From Merluccius polli (taxonomy: Eukaryota; Chordata; Actinopteri; Gadiformes; Merlucciidae): a DNA stretch of 64,000 nucleotides. Numbering within the stretch: the stretch's first letter is position 1; every line of letters starts with the position of its first letter. The position numbers and the translations under genes are program-made. The notes below the pieces were generated by a model. The model was not told where the DNA came from. It ran no database searches and saw only the letters and a list, made by a program, of their open reading frames with translations. The stretch lies in assembly GCA_030340625.1 (NCBI GenBank), contig JAOPHQ010005416.1:118501-182500 (forward strand), read 5' to 3'. Positions 10,042 to 22,080 of this stretch are shown here, one piece after another.

Positions 10042-10778
10042 TGTGTTACGGTACACGAAAACTGGGACCCAAATGCTGGACACAGGGAGGCAGAGACAGG
10101 ATAAAAGGCAAAGGAATTTATTGGGTGATCGTTCGGGGAGTCAGGCTAGCGGGGGTCTGGTACGGGGCAGGCAATCAGGTGGACAAGGGCTAGGCAGGGG
10201 ACGGGTAGTCAGGCAGGCGGGGGTCGGTAACAAGGGGGGTAATCGGACAGGCGGGGGGGGGGCTCGGCAACGGGCTGGTAGTCGGACAGGCAGGGGTCGG
10301 CAACGGGCTGGTAGTCGGACAGGCAGGGGTCGGCAACGGGCTGGTAGTCGGACAGGCAGGGGTCGGCAACGGGCTGGTAGTCGGACAGGCAGGGGTCGGC
10401 AACGGGCTGGTAGTCGGACAGGCAGGGGTCGGCAACAGGGGCTGGACAGGTGGGTCGTCAGGCAGGCAGGGGTCGGCAACAGGGGCTGGACAGGTGGGTC
10501 GTCAGGCAGGCAGGGGTCGGCAACAAGGGCTGGAACAGGTGGGTCGTCAGGCAGGCAGGGATCGGCAACAAGGGCTGGAACAGGCGTAGTCAGGCTGGGA
10601 ATTACTAGTAGGTTAGGGAAACAACGAACTGGCGCCGGCTGCTTGACAATCCCCGGCTTAAATAGGGAAACAGTGATTATTAATTAGGAACAGGTGTGTG
10701 TGGGGAAATGACTGGTAGAGACGACAAGCGTCCACTAGATGGAGGTATTGGACCGTGTAGCAGGACGTGGTGTAACAG
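10042..10778. mobile_element. Unclassified non-autonomous repeat carrying a minisatellite
   Basis: The segment starts TGTTACGGTACACG and ends TGGTGTAACA, short inverted ends. Inside are features of a repeat type often seen in fish: gggacccaaatgctggac, ggcaaaggaatttattggg and gaaatgactggtagagac. The reading frame through it (9962-10687) is Gly/Arg-rich only because of the minisatellite. A similar repeat occupies about 62060-62430. Confidence 0.5.
10225..10590. repeat. Minisatellite, 33-bp unit changing to a ~43-bp unit
   Basis: CAACGGGCTGGTAGTCGGAC plus aggcaggggtcgg repeats five times or so, then a longer related unit with ggctggacaggtgggtcgtc repeats about four times. Confidence 0.9.
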
Positions 10779-10842
10779 TTTGAGGAAGAAGGCCGCCGAC
10801 ACAGGAGCGCTTTTAACTCACTTTAATTGTTTTAGGTTTTAC

Positions 10843-12351
10843 AGGGTTCGTACGGTCATGAAAAACCTGGAAAAGTCATGGAATTTTAAAATGGTTATTT
10901 CCAGGCCTGGAAAAGTGCTTGAAAAAAATAAAATCGCAAAAGTTTTGGAAAAGTCATGGAAATGTGTAACATTCATATTAGGGATGGGCATAATTAATTG
11001 ATGATTGATCATTGATCGTTAAGAAATGTGTCGATCAATTTATATTGTTATCGATCAAAAGGACGTGTTGCATACTGTGAGTCTTGAAGCGGTGCGGTGA
11101 TCGCGGCTTTAGTTCCCCGTGTCTGATCGCTGTAATTCGGAGCGTGAATATCGGTTGAATATCTAATATCTTTCTAACTTTAAAAAACACTTTAGTATTT
11201 TTTAAGCCGATAGCCGCACATCCCTCGTAACTACGCCGTGAAGGTGAACCCTCCCGGACTCCGCTATTAACATGAACCGCTCCGCCGGAGGAGCCGCACG
11301 TCCACACGCACCGGACACCACAATACAAACACACATGTTTTACATTTGATTGCTTTTAAATAAAGTTGTGTGCAGTTATACGGTTAAATACGATTATTGA
11401 TTAATGACCAATTGCGTACTGCGGTCAAGACAGCCGTCTCTCGGTTTCGCGTGGTCAAGCCAGCCGCTCCAACATTTTAAATATTTCCATAAATGTGACA
11501 TTTTAGCAAAACGTTCAGCCTCATATCTGTTTTCTGACTAAGGTATTTCTTTTAGATAGTTCATGCAATTGTTTCTAAATGTGTGGCTCATCTTTTTGTC
11601 GCGAGCCTTTTCCGAGCGCCGGCCGCATATTGTATAATATGTCGGCCTTTTTTCCCTTTTTTTCAAAACAGTTATACAGTTTAATGCCCACTTTTACTGC
11701 CGTGTTTGATTATTGTTGGCCGATAAGTAGGCTACTTATTGTAATTGGAATACAGATTTAGTCTTGTTGGATCGTTTCCAAACCTTTAAGAGCGCATGTA
11801 GGCGCATTGTTCGGCTTTTACGAGCGCCGCATAGGCCTATAACAGGGACGGGCTGCCATAGGGAGGTTCGGGAGATTTCAGACCGAGCCGTCCGGCCGTA
11901 ATATATATATTTTTTTTATTTTTTATTTTGTGTATTATTATTTTTGGGCCGGTCCATCTATTTGGGCCGGTCCAGGACTGTCATAATACGGTCGGTCGTA
12001 GGTCCCCCCCCCCCGCCGTCAACAATCGCGCACCCCCACAAAAATAACGATTAATCGATAATTGATCTTAAAATGCCCATCCCTAATTCATATTTTCAGG
12101 TCGTTCATTTATGCTGAGTTTGAAATAATTTATATGCTTTAAAAAGAAATACGTGCAAATTATAAGCAGGCATACGCTGAATACTACTGAAAAGTTTGTT
12201 GGCCATAGTTTTAATACTACATTTGATCACTTTTTCATGTATACACCGAGATTTCACAAAATGTTTGGTCATGGAAATTTGGTTTAAAGTCATGGAAAAG
12301 TCTTGGAAAAGTCATGGAAATCTTTTGGTCAAAATGTGTATGAACCCTGGT
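10843..12351. mobile_element. DNA transposon with CAGGGTTC termini
   Basis: Left end CAGGGTTCGTACGGTCATG and right end TGTATGAACCCTG are inverted. Subterminal motifs (gtcatggaa, ctggaaaag) occur at both ends, as in a common vertebrate non-autonomous family. GTTTTA flanks both sides. About 1.1 kb of its length is a nested hAT-like element (10979-12085). No transposase remains. Confidence 0.7.
10979..12085. mobile_element. hAT-like element with perfect 8-bp duplication ATTCATAT
   Basis: Ends TAGGGATGGGCATAATTAAT and AAAATGCCCATCCCTA are inverted. ATTCATAT occurs at 10971-10978 and 12086-12093. Subterminal ATCGATCAAT-type motifs occur at both ends. The interior includes GGTCGGTCGTAGGTCC followed by poly-C and TCAACAATCGCGCACCCCC (about 11988-12037), the recurrent GC-rich motif. 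It encodes no recognisable protein. Confidence 0.85.
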
Positions 12352-12522
12352 TTTAGTCTATCTACTACTGGAGCGACTCTTTGCTGGATATCTATTAGAT
12401 ACGCTGCCTATAGAGTTTCTGCCCTCCCCTGCTTGTGTGCGCTCGATAGTACCTGGGCAGGCGTGGCCTCTATGACGTGTAATATCCTCAGTGTTGAGTG
12501 GCCGCCCCCAGTGTATTATGTG

Positions 12523-15500
12523 CAACACGGTCTCACACCCAACTCGTCACATATTGAGGCCTGGGCACTGACCCATGTCGTCAACATTTGCAGCAGAAGG
12601 TACCCCCCTAGCGTCGCTCCTGGACGACTCGCGCCGCCCCATAGACCTGGGGGGGCGCGGCTAAATCACGTCAGGTGAAGCTAGCTGGGATAAGCGGCAT
12701 GCTTGAATAGACCTCGCGATCGCTCACAGAATCACCGATCGGAACATGGCGTTTCATACGTCACGGCCGTTGAACAGCTCCTTATTGGATACCCGACCCA
12801 AGCCCGACGGGACCCGAGGGGACCCGACGGTACCCGACGGGCCGGGTCGGGTTTGGACAGATATTTAGAAATTATGCTCGGGTTCGGGTCGGGCTCGGTG
12901 ACGTCTGCGCGATTTGAAATGTGCAATTTAAAACAGCTTATTATGCATGGTAGCCAATGGGCTGTTTCACATGTTGCAAAGGTTCGATTGTGTGATTAAA
13001 ATACATTTTATAAATAGGACATACCTGACTACGTTGGTCCAAAGTGCCAAACGTAGAGGGGTTACAATAATGGCCCTTAAATTGTATGACTGTTACATTT
13101 TTTCTGCCTATTCTTTTCCCATGGTTTTGCGTCCAAGTCACGTGACTTTCAAGGTTCACGTGACTTTTTCAGATTCCACATAGGACTCCCTTGTGATGTC
13201 ACTCCGTCTGACGGATCAAACCCTCGCCCACAACATGTCTGAGGTTGATTTGCTGATCAACACATTATTCCGTGGCAGCGGGAGAAACTAATGTTGACAA
13301 AGTGACGAGTTACGATCGGATGTTTGTCCGCTGTTTAATTTTGATGGTGTGTGGGCATCCGTCCTGTGGTTAGTTATTACTCCTGTATCAGAGCTATAGA
13401 GTAAACAACTCTATAAACAACTCTATGTTTACTCTATAGCTCTGATTCCTGCACCATATGTTTCAATGACGTCAGGTTGCTAGGGGCTACGGCTGACAGA
13501 CGCCACCTGTCCCATTGGGAGGACCTATCAGCCGGAAGTACTGTCCTTACTGTACTCAGAGAATGTCTAATTGTCTAATAAGGAGAGAAGTTCCACTCTC
13601 GGTTTACTTCCGGGTTCTGAACTGTTGCAGTTCCCCTCTGGTTCCATGTGAGGGCGCTCACAGGACGAGTGCAGAATGAATGGCGGTCTATGGAGCTATA
13701 CCCCTCAAACTCCACTTTTCTCAGGATATAATTTTTTGTCTAGTAATTTGAATGTTGCTTTCGAAAGGGGATGCAAAGAAATTACACATTGCTGGGTGTT
13801 AGATTTTTTAGAGTCACTTATTTGCTTTAAAAAAGTCTTTTAAAATGTCAATGACGTCATACACATCTTACGACCAGAGATAGGCTACTGCTTTACGGCA
13901 AGCCTCTCCCTTTCCCTCAAGGCATCGATAACACAGCAGTACATACATAACGATACGCAGATAAAAGTGCCAGCAACCAAAAAAAGTTGCTGTGTTAAAA
14001 AAAAAAGAACTTGGGCGAAAAGGTCCACCTTAACATTGTGGTCCCGCTTCGGATGCCAAGATGCCATCAAGCAGATCTCTGGTCGTAATCAGTCCTTCAC
14101 TGACCAATCAGCGTTCATTAGCAGAATGCTAGCGTGTTATGGGCAACAACAACTCGTCCTGTAAGAAATCGAAAGGACATAAGTACTCGTTCATTCAACT
14201 TTCGATCTATAACCCATGTTGAACTTGTAAAAACTACAATCAAATCTGAGATTTCTCAATGAGAATCAGGTGAAAGAGACACATTTAGCCGTCTAGCTCC
14301 ATCTGCTCCCATTCGTTCTGCACTCACGGGCGATCGCCCCCAGTGGAGCTCTGGTGGAACTGCAACCAAAATTCGGTACAATGGGACTTAATAGGGAGTG
14401 GACAGGCTCTCCGTAGACGGGCTCTGCTGTACTATTGTTTATGTTGTAATGTCATAAGTGTTGACAATAAAGTTTGTTAAAAAAACAACAACAACTATTA
14501 TTGTCCCACACCACAATGTATGTGCCACAATGTGAACTCCAAACAATTCATGTTTGTCCAATTCATTCATAAGACAAACAAAGCAGCTGGAAACACGTCT
14601 AAAAACACTTGAAATAAAGACTATATTTATATTTTTACAACATCAATCTCCCTATAATATGAACAAAATATGATCAGGTTATACTTTCTCTCTTGAAAAC
14701 GGGCAAAACGCTAACCCTAACCCGGAAAATGAATTTAAAAAACTACAAACGTTCGGAAAATGCAATACAATGAAGTGTGCGGCGCCATGTTTTTTCCGCC
14801 ATGTTTTTTGTAGTTCTAAAGCCCTTTGCATACGACACAGGCCTACTTTCTTTCAAAAGCTCATATCTTGGTCAATTAAAAACAACTGTGTGTAAAAATG
14901 TAACTGCACACAGACATACATTCGCATTACCATATTATATACTATTGGTTCATCCACGGCAATCCTGTCAGCCCTGGGGAAGGGAACACAATGGCTATAA
15001 ATGGTCATATTAAGTAATATGGAAATATTTATATGAAACATTAAGTAGTTTAAGGGGTAAATGGGGTCTAAACTGCTCCAAATTGAAAAGCATGACTAAG
15101 GATAAGGTCACCATCAATATGTTGAACACATTTTGCCACTAAATATCCCTTAAAATATGTTTTAGTGATTTTATCCATCTTGGCTCTATATAGGCTGTGA
15201 GAAAGTACACATCAGTAAGTGCCTTGGCAGTGAGCAAGATAAAAATGAAACTTTGTCGTAGGATGACAATGAAGACATCGTTGGAAAGGTCTTGATCTGC
15301 AGAGCACATATCTGCCACTGTGAACATTCTGGGTGGTTCCTGCTCCTCAGGAATGCCCTTTGAACCTTGAACCTAAGGCTCTTTTAAAGGCTTACAGAAA
15401 AGCAACACAATGTGATACAAACATGGGGAAAACATTTTTGGAAAGCTCTTGACTTCTTCTATCATGGCCTTTGTAGCCTTTGCCAAACCATCAGGGGGCG

Positions 15501-16842
15501 CTACTGGGTAAGGTCAAAACCAGATTTCACCCAATTAACAATAGTAAAAATGAAATCTGACCAAATAAATGTGCTCCCCGGTCCCTAAAACATATAATAC
15601 ACTTGCGAAGTTCCTTGACACATTTTCACATAATAGGGAAAACGTTAACTAAACATTCTAGAACTACAAAAAACATGGCGGAAAAAACATGGCGCCGCAC
15701 ACTTCATTGTATTGCATTTTCCGAACGTTTGTAGTTTTTTAAATTCATTTTCTGGGTTAGGGTTAGCGTTTTGCCCGTTTTCAAGAGAGAAAGTATAACC
15801 TGATCATATTTTGTTCATATTATAGGGAGATTGATGTTGTAAAAATATAAATATAGGCTTTATTTCAAGTGTTTTTAGACGTGTTTCCAGCTGCTTTGTT
15901 TGTCATATGAATGAATTGGACAAACATGAATTGTTTGGAGTTCACATTGTGGGACATACATTGTGGTGTGGGACAATAATAGTTGTTGTTTTTTTAACAA
16001 ACTTTGTCAACACTTATGACATTACAACATAAACAATAGTACAGTAAGGACAGTACTTCCGGCTGATAGGTCCTCCCAATGGGACAGGTGGCGTCTGTCA
16101 GCCGTAGCCCCTAGCAACCTGACGTCATTGAAACATATGGTGCAGGAATCAGAGCTATAGAGTAAACATAGAGTTGTTTATAGAGTTGTTTACTCTATAG
16201 CTCTGATACAGGAGTAATAACTAACCACAGGACGGATGCCCACACACCATCAAAATTAAACAGCGGACAAACATCCGATCGTAACTCGTCACTTTGTCAA
16301 CATTAGTTTCCCCGCTGCCACGGAATAATGTGTTGATCAGCATTTATTATTTATAAAATGTATTTTAATCACACAATCGAACCTTTGCAACATGTGAAAC
16401 AGCCCATTGGCTACCATGCATAATAAGCTGTTTTAAATTGCACATTTCAAATCGCGCAGACGTCACCGAGCCCGACCCGAACCCGAGCATAATTTCTAAA
16501 TATCTGTCCGAACCCGACCCGGCCCGTCGGGTACCGTCGGGTCCCCTCGGGTCCCGTCGGGCTTGGGTCGGGTATCCAATAAGGAGCTGTTCAACGGCCG
16601 TGACGTATGAAACGCCATGTTCCGATCGGTGATTCTGTGAGCGATCGCGAGGTCTATTCAAGCATGCCGCTTATCCCAGCTAGCTTCACCTGACGTGATT
16701 TAGCCGCGCCCCCCCCAGGTCTATGGGGCGGCGCGAGTCGTCCAGGAGCGACGCTAGGGGGGTACCTTCTGCTGCAAATGTTGACGACATGGGTCAGTGC
16801 CCAGGCCTCAATATGTGACGAGTTGGGTGTGAGACCGTGTTG
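12523..16842. mobile_element. 4.3-kb palindromic foldback element
   Basis: The arms are inverted copies: left about 12523-14820 (including an 870-bp insertion at 13557-14426 and ~235 bp at about 13014-13247 absent from the right arm), right about 15662-16842. The outer end is CAACACGGTCTCACACCC with its complement. Flanks ATTATGTG (12515-12522) and ATTGTGTG (16843-16850) match in 7 of 8 bases. The spacer 14821-15661 is unique and has no gene I recognise. Mirror-image short frames at 12703-12999 and 16365-16661 are a by-product of the palindrome. The arms contain a degenerate repeat of GGACCCGACGG type. Confidence 0.75.
13557..14426. mobile_element. 870-bp element with CAGAG ends and 7-bp duplication
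   Basis: Ends CAGAGAATGTCTAATTG and GTAGACGGGCTCTG; flanks CTGTACT at 13550-13556 and 14427-14433. The opposite palindrome arm (around 16037-16050) gives the empty site, proving the boundaries. A second, inverted copy is at 41079-41937, also with a 7-bp duplication. It encodes no transposase. Confidence 0.85.
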
Positions 16843-17399
16843 ATTGTGTGCTGCCATCTGGTGGCAAGGTGCGGTTAATACAGCTTATGTATTTGGTCCT
16901 GTTCCCTTGGCTATGTGAGGATATTACAGCCTGTTGATAGATGTGATGTTATTTATTCGTACATTAGTGATATCATCATAGTTTACTGTTGCAACGATGT
17001 GCGCGTAACCTGCATGCTGTCTGTTACGTAACTCGAGCCTTAGATGTTTTTTTTGTTGAACATGTTCATTGTTATTTGTTTGTGTTCGTTGTAATTTGTT
17101 CACTGTAATTTTGTGAAGGTTGTCCATTTTAACGATGTTGTTTGAGAGAGTGTTTGTGTTTAATTCGGTGTCTTGCTTCCATTGCCTTCCTCCGGAGCAG
17201 CTGATTGCGCGATTCCGCTGGTATAGCGGAAAGAAGAGGTGATGTAACAGCTGAGGTTTGGTGAAAACACATCGGAGATGTAAAGAAATAGCATTGAAGT
17301 TGGTGTTTAAAGTCATGATGGTATGAGTTTATGATGTGAAGTTAAGATTGAAATCGTTGTTACAAGATTAGTTTATGATGATGTTTTCCAGTTGTTGGT

Positions 17400-17480
17400 G
17401 TTGATGCCCCGCCCCTTTTCTGGCCTGCGTTGTGATTGGCTGTTGTTGAACGCATTCAGCGGGAAAGTATAAATGGCTTG
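17400..17480 (+). promoter_or_regulatory. Helentron promoter
   Basis: CCCGCCCCTTTTCTGG, an ATTGG box at 17435-17439 and TATAAA at 17468-17473. The following leader (gaactggtcttgctttt) and a cttacggtaa sequence at about 17577-17586 match the leader and splice donor of the 3-6 kb element. Confidence 0.65.
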
Positions 17481-17595
17481 TTCAAAGTCAGAACTGGTCT
17501 TGCTTTTTGCGGAACAGAGAGGAGAGGAGCTGTTTTGCAGTTTTTCAAGGATTTGAAGTTCGTGATCCCTTTGGTTCTTACGGTAACTTGAAAAA

Positions 17596-17895
17596 GTGCA
17601 GGAACATTTGAAGAGTGATGGAATGTGTCTCTTGAACCTCCACAGTGCCTTTAGTGCTATTATTCAGCACAATAACTACATTGTGATAGTTGATTGTGGT
17701 ACTCGTGATGCATCTGGGTTTGCTTCCGACATTGGTCGGCCTGTAGCTGTTTTCAACACATCCGTGTTTGATCTGATGTATCATATCAGTGACCTTAGGA
17801 AGTCTTTGGGTGCAGAGTGGTATGCTATTAGCAGCTTGTCTGTGAAGGCGGGTTTAGTTGATCCTGACATTGACAGTGCTACATTGTTGATGTAG
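17596..17895 (+). pseudogene. Truncated first copy of a tegument-like protease (C76-like) domain
   Basis: The frame contains YIVIVDCGTRDASGF, then RPVAVFNTSVFDLMYHISD and AISSLSVK. It aligns with the second half of the domain that follows in the next frame (FAVVDSHARSVDG ... VVYFTCLDDVFAHIC ... EIAGVCVM). The position of the catalytic DSH motif reads DCG here, so the His is lost. The half with the catalytic Cys is absent. It begins at a GTG rather than an ATG, and it ends with a stop in a different frame from the downstream domain. It looks like the relic of a tandem domain duplication. Its normal role in Helentrons is unknown. Confidence 0.6.
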
Positions 17896-20021
17896 ATGTT
17901 GATGTCACAGTTGCAAGTGCAGCTGTAGTTGAGGGTGGTAGTTCACAGAGTAATGTTAGTTCTGTCAGGGGATCATTCCATCAGGGGGATAACCGTCGGT
18001 TTCAACACGCTGGAGCTCAGTGTATGGCTATCAGTTTGGTAGCTCTTGCAAAACACTCCATTGATAGCGTGTTTTCATGGCAGACTGACAATCTGGACAA
18101 AGTTGTAGTTTTGGGGGATAAGCTGTATAATGACATAACAGGAGACAGCAATGTGAACAGTAATCAGTCTAAACATCTTTGTGTTTTAGATTTGCCCCTG
18201 AAGTCTGTTATTGATGGACAGACATTTGACTTTGAGTATAGGGAGTATGTTTCTGGAGATATTGATGTAGTGACAGGTGATATGATTGATGGTGGTTTAA
18301 CGATTAGTCTTAGATGTGGATTAATTAAGATGTTTGGTAAATATCACACATGTTTGCTGACAGTGTGTGGTACTACATGTGCAATCATTGGTCACAATGG
18401 CCATTTTGCTGTGGTTGATTCGCATGCACGCAGTGTGGATGGGATGTTGGATGACGAAGGGAAGAGTGTTGTGTATTTCACTTGTCTGGATGATGTATTT
18501 GCTCACATCTGCAAATATGCAGCTAATTTAAAAAACAAACCGTTTGAGATTGCTGGTGTTTGTGTAATGCACAGATGTCCAGTTTCACCCAGTAATGTGT
18601 TTTCCAGTGCAAAAGTTGTAGAAAGCAAAGGAAGTCAGTTTGGTTGTAATGTACCTGTTCAGCCAAGTACAAGTAAGGATCAACCTAGTACAAGTATCAA
18701 GCGTAAAAGTCCAAGGAGCGTGTCTTCATCAAAGAATTTAAAAACCAGCGAGTATGCTGAAGTTAATTCAGATGTTGTTTTTGTTGCTGATGTTGTGAGC
18801 AAAGGGCTCCAGTTTAAACCGCTTTGTGGGGAAGTTGTAGGAACTCTATGCAAACAGTTAAATGTTGACTCAGAGAAAGTAGATTTACTTTGTACAGAAG
18901 TTGGTCTGTTGGGTGCTCCTTGTCTGAAGGAGAACATAGTTGGTGATGGTAACTGTTTCTTTAGAGCAGTTAGTCAGGCTGTGTGTGGTACACAGAAGCA
19001 TCACAGAAAAATTAGACTTGCTATAGTAAAGCATTTGAAAGCCAATGGTGGTACTTTTAGATCTGAATATTCTTCAATGGAGGAATATCTCACAGTGTCA
19101 AAAATGGCCTATGTCGGTAGTTGGGCCACTGAAGTAGAGATTCAAGCAGCAGCAGACTTTTTTGGAGTAAGTATATTCACTTACTGTGACGGTCGCTGGC
19201 TTGAATATAGTTGTAAGGACAGGCCGTTGTCATGTCAGGGAATTTATTTAGAAAATTGTAATGGTAACCATTATGAGACTGTTGTTTGTGTTCAGCAGCC
19301 AAACATGCAGTGTTGCTATGGGTATTGCAAAGTGGGTAGGTACAATTTTAGAAAACGTAGTAGTATTGCAGACAATGTGACTTCAGCTACATCCTCAATT
19401 TGTGAAGCTGAAGTAGACATTATTGAACCAAATGTAATAAACCTGCGGTGTAGTACATTATCTGTAGAAGCCCAATCCCCAAGTAAGTTGTCTCCCTCTA
19501 AGCATTTGGTAAGGAAATTTAAGTTACAAAATAAATTAAATTATCAGGAAAACAGGCAACATTTTTTAGAAAATAGAAAAATGCATTATCAGGTAAAAAA
19601 TAGGTACAAGGAAAAATTGAAGGAAATGAGTAAAACTAAATATCGTAAAAATAAGTGTCACAGGGACAAAGTAAAGGAAATGAGTAAAAGTAAATATCGT
19701 AAAAATAGGTCTCACATGGACAAAGTAAAGGCAATGAGTAAAGCTAAATATCGTACAAATAAGTCTCACAGGCAGAATGTGAAATCCATTAGTAGAACGA
19801 AATATCATGGAAATCGTCAGTATAGGCAGCGTGTTATTGCACATATCAAATTAAAGAGGCAACATATAAAAGCAACATTGACGGAGTTTAATTTAGTTAT
19901 GCAGCAGTTTTTGGCTAAAGTAAATGATGGCCCGGATTTTGTCTGTTGTGTGTGTTTCAGAAAGATGTTTAGAAATCAAGTTTTATGTTGTAGCATTGAG
20001 GATTATAGTAAAAGAAAATAA
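17874..20021 (+). pseudogene. Helentron ORF: C76-like protease, OTU domain and basic repeats
   Basis: The frame is open from 17874, although the first ATG (18024) lies just after the key QC pair. Domain 1 (about 17970-18590) has SFHQG, then QCMAISLVALA with the candidate catalytic Cys, then HFAVVDSHA with the Asp-x-His pair, as in herpesvirus-tegument-type (C76) deubiquitinases. Domain 2 (about 18930-19290) is an OTU protease: VGDGNCFFRAVS carries Asp and Cys, and NCNGNHYETVV carries the His. A linker is Ser/Thr/Lys-rich. A basic region (about 19560-19850) repeats KYRKNKSHRDKVKEMSK-like units four or five times. A CCVC ... CC zinc-binding motif closes the frame, which stops at 20019-20021 before the Rep section. 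Both proteases keep their visible catalytic residues. In intact Helentrons this part is joined to Rep; here the link is broken. Confidence 0.7.
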
Positions 20022-20037
20022 ATAGGTTTAATTGCAA

Positions 20038-22080
20038 GTAAATGTATTAGTGAAGAATATTTGCATAAATGTAGTACAGATTGTGTATTGCCTTGTCAGT
20101 GGTTAGATACAGCTAGGGGTCAGTTGTGGATTTGTTTCACCTGTCACTGGTAAAATTAGTAGGGGTACAATGCCTCCTGAATGTGCTTTAAATAATTTGG
20201 CAACATCTTTTATTCCACCAGAATTGGCATGCTTGAATAGTTTAGAGCAACATTTAATTGCGCTGCATATTCTGTTCATGAAGCTCTTAGCGTTGCCTAA
20301 AGGTGGGCAAAATGGCGTCCATGGGCCTGTAACGTGTGTTCCTGCTAATATTGTGCAGACGAGCAATTTGCTGCCGCGTTCAGACATGGACGAATCTTTG
20401 CTACCTGTAAAACTGAAACGCAAGCTCACATACAAAGGGCATTATGAGTATCAGTATGTGGATAGTATGCGCATCAAACAGGCATTGCAGTATTTGAAAC
20501 GAACTAATGTACATTATAAGGATGTAGAATTTAATGAAGCGTGGTTAAATGACTTTTGTAGGGAACAAGAGAGTGTGGCAGAGCAGGATAGTATAGCAGT
20601 AGATGGTAATGATGACAGTAATGCTGCTGTTGCTGCTGAGGAAGATGAGCTTTTGCATGACAGACAACAACATTGTATGTTTCAGGACACTTGTCTTATG
20701 CCTGTTGACATTGGTCAAGAAGCACTTGATCAATATTTTGATAACGTATTAAATTTAGCTCCAGCAGAAGGCAACACTCCTGTCAAGATGTTGTCTGATC
20801 ATTCAAATGAGGCAAAGTGTTTCCCAGTGATGTTTCCCACTGGATCTGCGACATACCATGATAGCAGACCTCATCGCTTGAGTTTGTGCCGGTATTTTAA
20901 TAATCGTATTTTACATGCTGATGGTAGATTTGCACAAAATGTTGATTATATCTTCTTTGCTCAGTACATGTCTGAGGTCCAACAGGTTGTGTCAAATGTA
21001 TCAATAGCATTACGGAAGGGAAAAGGGGGTCAATTTAAGAAAATATCTTCAAATCTAAGCAGTTTCTGCAGTTTGATGATGGGTATCGCTTTCTCAAACC
21101 TTTCGAGGTACCCCATCTTTTTGGCAGGGCGTGCAGCGTGATTTGTTAGCTTGTGTTCGTCATCTGGGGGGTCCCGGCGTGGTTTTGTTCTTTTTCTTCT
21201 GCTGATATGCGGTGGAAGAATCTTTTGAGTAGCATATTGAAACAGGAAGGTAGGACAGAGACAGCCGAACAGCTCGAGTGGGCAGATAGATGTGAACTTT
21301 TGCGGCGTAATCCTGTTACTGCAGCGAGGATGTTTGATTTTTGCTGGCATTGTTTTTTGAAAGAGGTTTTAATGTCTCCATCTAATCCTATTGGCAAAAT
21401 AAAAGATTATTTCTATAGGGTTGAATTCCAGCAGCGTGGTTCACCACATGTTCACTGCCTCTTTTGGATAGAAAATGTACCAATAATTGATAAAAAATAC
21501 TGATGAAGAGGTAATTCAGTTTATTGATAAATATGTAACATGTGAAATACCTGCAGAAGATGACACACTATTGGACATAGTTTCATCTGTGCAAAAGCAT
21601 TCCAAACGACATTCTAAAACGTGTAAAAAAACAACAACACTGTTTGTTGTTTTAATTTTCCTAAGCCACCGTCTGCGAGAACCTTTATATCTCGCCCGTC
21701 TTTTGAAGACAAGGAGGGGGATAAGACATGCACATGTCAGATGGATGGAGCAGACCAAATGGCAGATTGTGCATGCAAACTTAGGAAGAAGAACAAATTA
21801 CTAGAAAAACAAATAGCAAATAGCATCATGACAAAAATTCACGATGCCCTTTCAGATGACAATGCCAGTTTTGACAGTGTAGAGCAGTTGTTTAGTCATA
21901 AATCAAATAAATCAAAGGAGATTTGAGAGGGCTTACATTATTTGTGCTAAGAAGACGCACGTTGTTTTAAGAAGGCAAGCTAATGAGGTTTGGATTAATC
22001 AATATAGTAAACCACTTTTAAAATGTTGGAATGCGAATATTGATATCCAATATGTTGTTGACGCGTATGCTTGTATAGTG
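20038..22080 (+). pseudogene. Helentron Rep (HUH endonuclease) region, frameshifted
   Basis: Pieces in successive frames form one protein. EEYLHKCSTDC and LWICFTCH lead into PPECALNNLATSFIPPEL and GGQNGVHGPV, the conserved block before Rep in animal Helitrons. FPVMFPTGSATY begins the Helitron-like N-terminal domain. HVH at 21447-21455 (in QQRGSPHVHCLFW) is the metal-binding HUH motif that cuts and joins single-stranded DNA. The partner tyrosines are in YIISYISKAE, at 22081 and 22093. Breaks occur near 20021, 20146, 21145, 21500, 21650 and 21922. The catalytic residues survive, but the protein cannot be made in one piece. Confidence 0.75.

Noticed and set aside
10225..10590. Possible CRISPR-like array
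   Set aside because: Units are contiguous without unique spacers, and the context is eukaryotic; it is a minisatellite.
9962..10687. 241-residue Gly/Arg-rich frame
   Set aside because: Produced by the 33-bp minisatellite inside a dispersed repeat.
12703..16661. Two identical 98-residue frames on opposite strands (12703-12999 and 16365-16661)
   Set aside because: Mirror images created by the palindrome; the sequence is a GGACCCGACGG-type repeat without protein character.
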